7,273 bases of DNA, from positions 1-7,273 of the forward strand of contig JACPSV010000319.1 in assembly GCA_016193115.1 (NCBI GenBank). The letters run 5' to 3'. This DNA is from Elusimicrobiota bacterium. Lineage in GTDB: Bacteria > Elusimicrobiota > Elusimicrobia > 2-02-FULL-39-32. The position numbers were made by a program, and so were the translations under genes. The number at the start of each line of letters is the position of its first letter. Position 1 is the first letter of the stretch. The notes under the pieces are model-generated. The model saw nothing but the letters and a program-made list of their open reading frames with translations. It was not told where the DNA came from and searched no databases. This document shows positions 6,236-7,273 of this stretch, one piece after another.

Positions 6236-6440
6236 AATGATTCGCCTCCAAAATATCTCGTTTAAAATCTTCAATCAATTGTTCAATCCCTAAGTACACA
6301 TAAGAATATTCCTTTCCCCTAATATGTCTATGATGTCCTTTAGGATGATGGTTATCATAGATGACCAATCCTTTTTTATTTTGACTGATATAGGCAAAAC
6401 GATATCTAATGCCATCAGGATACTTTGCGGATATGGGCAC
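6216..6440 (-). CDS. TumE-family (DUF6516) toxin, 5' end lost
   Basis: The protein resembles the small TumE/DUF6516 toxins: YRFAYISQNKKGLVIYDNHHPKGHHRHIRGKE, then YVYLGIEQLIEDFKRDI. The YDN-H-KG-HRH core is the family hallmark. Homology continues upstream of the only usable start (GTG 6440) as YYDERGYLQELVLWSVP, and the frame stays open to 6494. There it meets a TGA that lies inside a lone CRISPR-like repeat. No ATG, GTG or TTG exists between that stop and GTG 6440, and no ribosome-binding site precedes the GTG. The original start, probably only a few codons further up, and the promoter therefore appear lost. The gene is likely inactive or makes an N-terminally shortened product. It overlaps the downstream antitoxin by 20 bases. 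Confidence 0.72.
   Translation of the reverse strand: MPISAKYPDGIRYRFAYISQNKKGLVIYDNHHPKGHHRHIRGKEYSYVYLGIEQLIEDFKRDILEANHYEDVRD
6245..6249 (-). promoter_or_regulatory. Ribosome-binding site of the winged-helix antitoxin
   Basis: GGAGG on the minus strand lies nine bases before ATG 6235 and inside the end of the toxin gene. It lets the antitoxin be translated independently even though the upstream gene is damaged. Confidence 0.75.
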
Positions 6441-6490
6441 AGACCATAGGACAAGCTCTTGAAGATATCCTCGCTCATCGTAGTACTTGT

Positions 6491-6519
6491 CGGTTCATCC
6501 CCACGCGTGTGGGGAACGT
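6491..6519 (-). CRISPR. Single type I-E-like CRISPR repeat
   Basis: The plus strand reads CGGTTCATCCCCACGCGTG then TGGGGAAC. This matches, from memory, the widespread type I-E repeat consensus except for the last two bases. The hairpin CCCCAC-GCGT-GTGGGG is perfect. In the crRNA direction (minus strand) the AT-rich sequence at 6520-6580 lies where a leader would be, and the broken toxin lies where the first spacer would be. No second repeat occurs within spacer distance on either side, and there are no cas genes in the window. It is therefore a lone repeat, not a working array. Confidence 0.6.
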
Positions 6520-6559
6520 GTATGAATCGCTTTTAAATTTTTCGCATTAATCTCTTTGG

Positions 6560-7273
6560 TTATTTTTTCTTCTTTTTCTGCGTCAGAAATTTTTTCACTT
6601 CCCGGTCGAAATCGGATTCAAAAGTCCTGTCCTGCTCAGTGCGGAAACTTTCATATTGTTTCTCGGCTAAGACAACGGCAACCTCATGAGAAATTTTACC
6701 TTTATCGCGCAGAATTTCCTGTTCGTTAAATTTCAAGAATGCATCCAATTTTTCAGCCCAGTTATGCATACGCATTAAGCGGCCTTTGCTGGCCTGGAAC
6801 TCGGCATAATCCAAATACATGTCTACAATATGGTTCAGTTTTTTAATTTCCTCTTTTTGCAGGTAATTTTTGGCAATGCTGATATCGGAAGTCAATATCT
6901 TACCTTTAGGGGCTTTTCGCCAGGAGGTTAAACCCATATGCGGTTTGTCCTTATTGACCCGTGAAGCGATAATTTCTGCCGCCGTCTTTCCTGTGATCGC
7001 GAAATGCAATTTGTTTTGCACTGCGGCAAAGAATTTCTCCGTTTCTGCGGTATGCGGCGAATAATCAATTGCCGTAGCATAAATATCGGTAATTTTCTGA
7101 TAAACCATGCGTTCGCTGGCCCTGATCTCTCTGATCTCTTCAAGCAGTTCATCAAAGTATTTGGCATCAAATTTTGAGCCTTTAATAAATCTGTCTTTAT
7201 CTATCGCGAAACCTTTCAAAATATAATTTTTTAACCGCTCGGTCGCCCATGCGCGAAATTGAGTGCCTCTGGC
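6560..7273 (-). CDS. RhuM family protein, 5' partial
   Basis: The frame is open to the right edge of the window, so the N-terminal part lies outside. The visible 237 residues match the C-terminal two thirds of RhuM ('virulence RhuM family') proteins: ARGTQFRAWATERLKNYILKGFAID, the FDELLEEIREIRASERMVYQKITDIYATAIDY block, then FFAAVQNKLHFAITGKTAAEII. The MGLTSWRKAP, ITMAKNYL-like (here ISIAKNYLQ), VDMYLDYAEFQA and LDAFLKFNE segments follow in the expected order. RhuM was named in a Salmonella pathogenicity island. Members are common in mobile and defence-rich regions, often near toxin-antitoxin genes, and their biochemical role is unclear. The tail ends in a run of lysines, which may be a local frame or slippage effect. 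It is AT-rich compared with the aro genes. Confidence 0.85.
   Translation of the reverse strand, partial: ARGTQFRAWATERLKNYILKGFAIDKDRFIKGSKFDAKYFDELLEEIREIRASERMVYQKITDIYATAIDYSPHTAETEKFFAAVQNKLHFAITGKTAAEIIASRVNKDKPHMGLTSWRKAPKGKILTSDISIAKNYLQKEEIKKLNHIVDMYLDYAEFQASKGRLMRMHNWAEKLDAFLKFNEQEILRDKGKISHEVAVVLAEKQYESFRTEQDRTFESDFDREVKKFLTQKKKKK

Noticed and set aside
6290..6478. A 62-residue open frame starting with MSEDIFKSLS
   Set aside because: It is a shifted frame across the toxin gene. The TumE-like residues, including the YDNHHPKGHHRH core, are in the other frame.

Overview
The window looks like part of the chromosome of an uncultivated or poorly characterised Gram-negative-type bacterium. 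The housekeeping genes are of ordinary bacterial type. Two kinds of short palindromic repeat are translated inside protein genes. One of them encodes the peptide PSFPRKRESR, which is common in Nitrospirae, Omnitrophota and some Proteobacteria. I cannot fix the phylum from the sequence; a candidate phylum such as Omnitrophota is only a guess.

Positions 1-5270 hold six tightly packed plus-strand genes that look like one operon. They are the 3' part of mutY (adenine DNA glycosylase), a small membrane-anchored TPR protein, a TldE/PmbA-type protein, aroE (shikimate dehydrogenase), a Trm112/UPF0434 zinc-ribbon protein and aroC (chorismate synthase). Gaps are under 20 bases, and the tldE/aroE and aroE/trm112 pairs overlap. 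The two aro genes catalyse step 4 and the last step of the route to chorismate. Three genes carry extra in-frame segments. The one in mutY is a 72-base palindromic element. The one in trm112 is a pair of related hairpin units. The one in aroC has no obvious repeat structure.

After aroC everything visible lies on the minus strand and the sequence becomes more AT-rich. This is an accessory region of toxin-antitoxin and defence-type genes and debris. The last 52 bases of aroC plus 22 bases downstream (5219-5292) are repeated at 5775-5848 with two mismatches. Between the copies are an orphan HigA-like antitoxin and a fragment of a YhcG/DUF1016 nuclease gene. Beyond the second copy is a TumE-like toxin with an overlapping winged-helix antitoxin. 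The toxin's start has been lost exactly where a single type I-E-like CRISPR repeat sits (6491-6519). The window ends inside a RhuM-family gene.

The most interesting parts are the aroC-tail duplication around a small antitoxin unit, the lone CRISPR repeat at the broken toxin start, and the palindromic elements read through as protein. I do not see a complete new multi-gene system. The accessory part reads as a turnover hotspot with several broken or orphaned modules.
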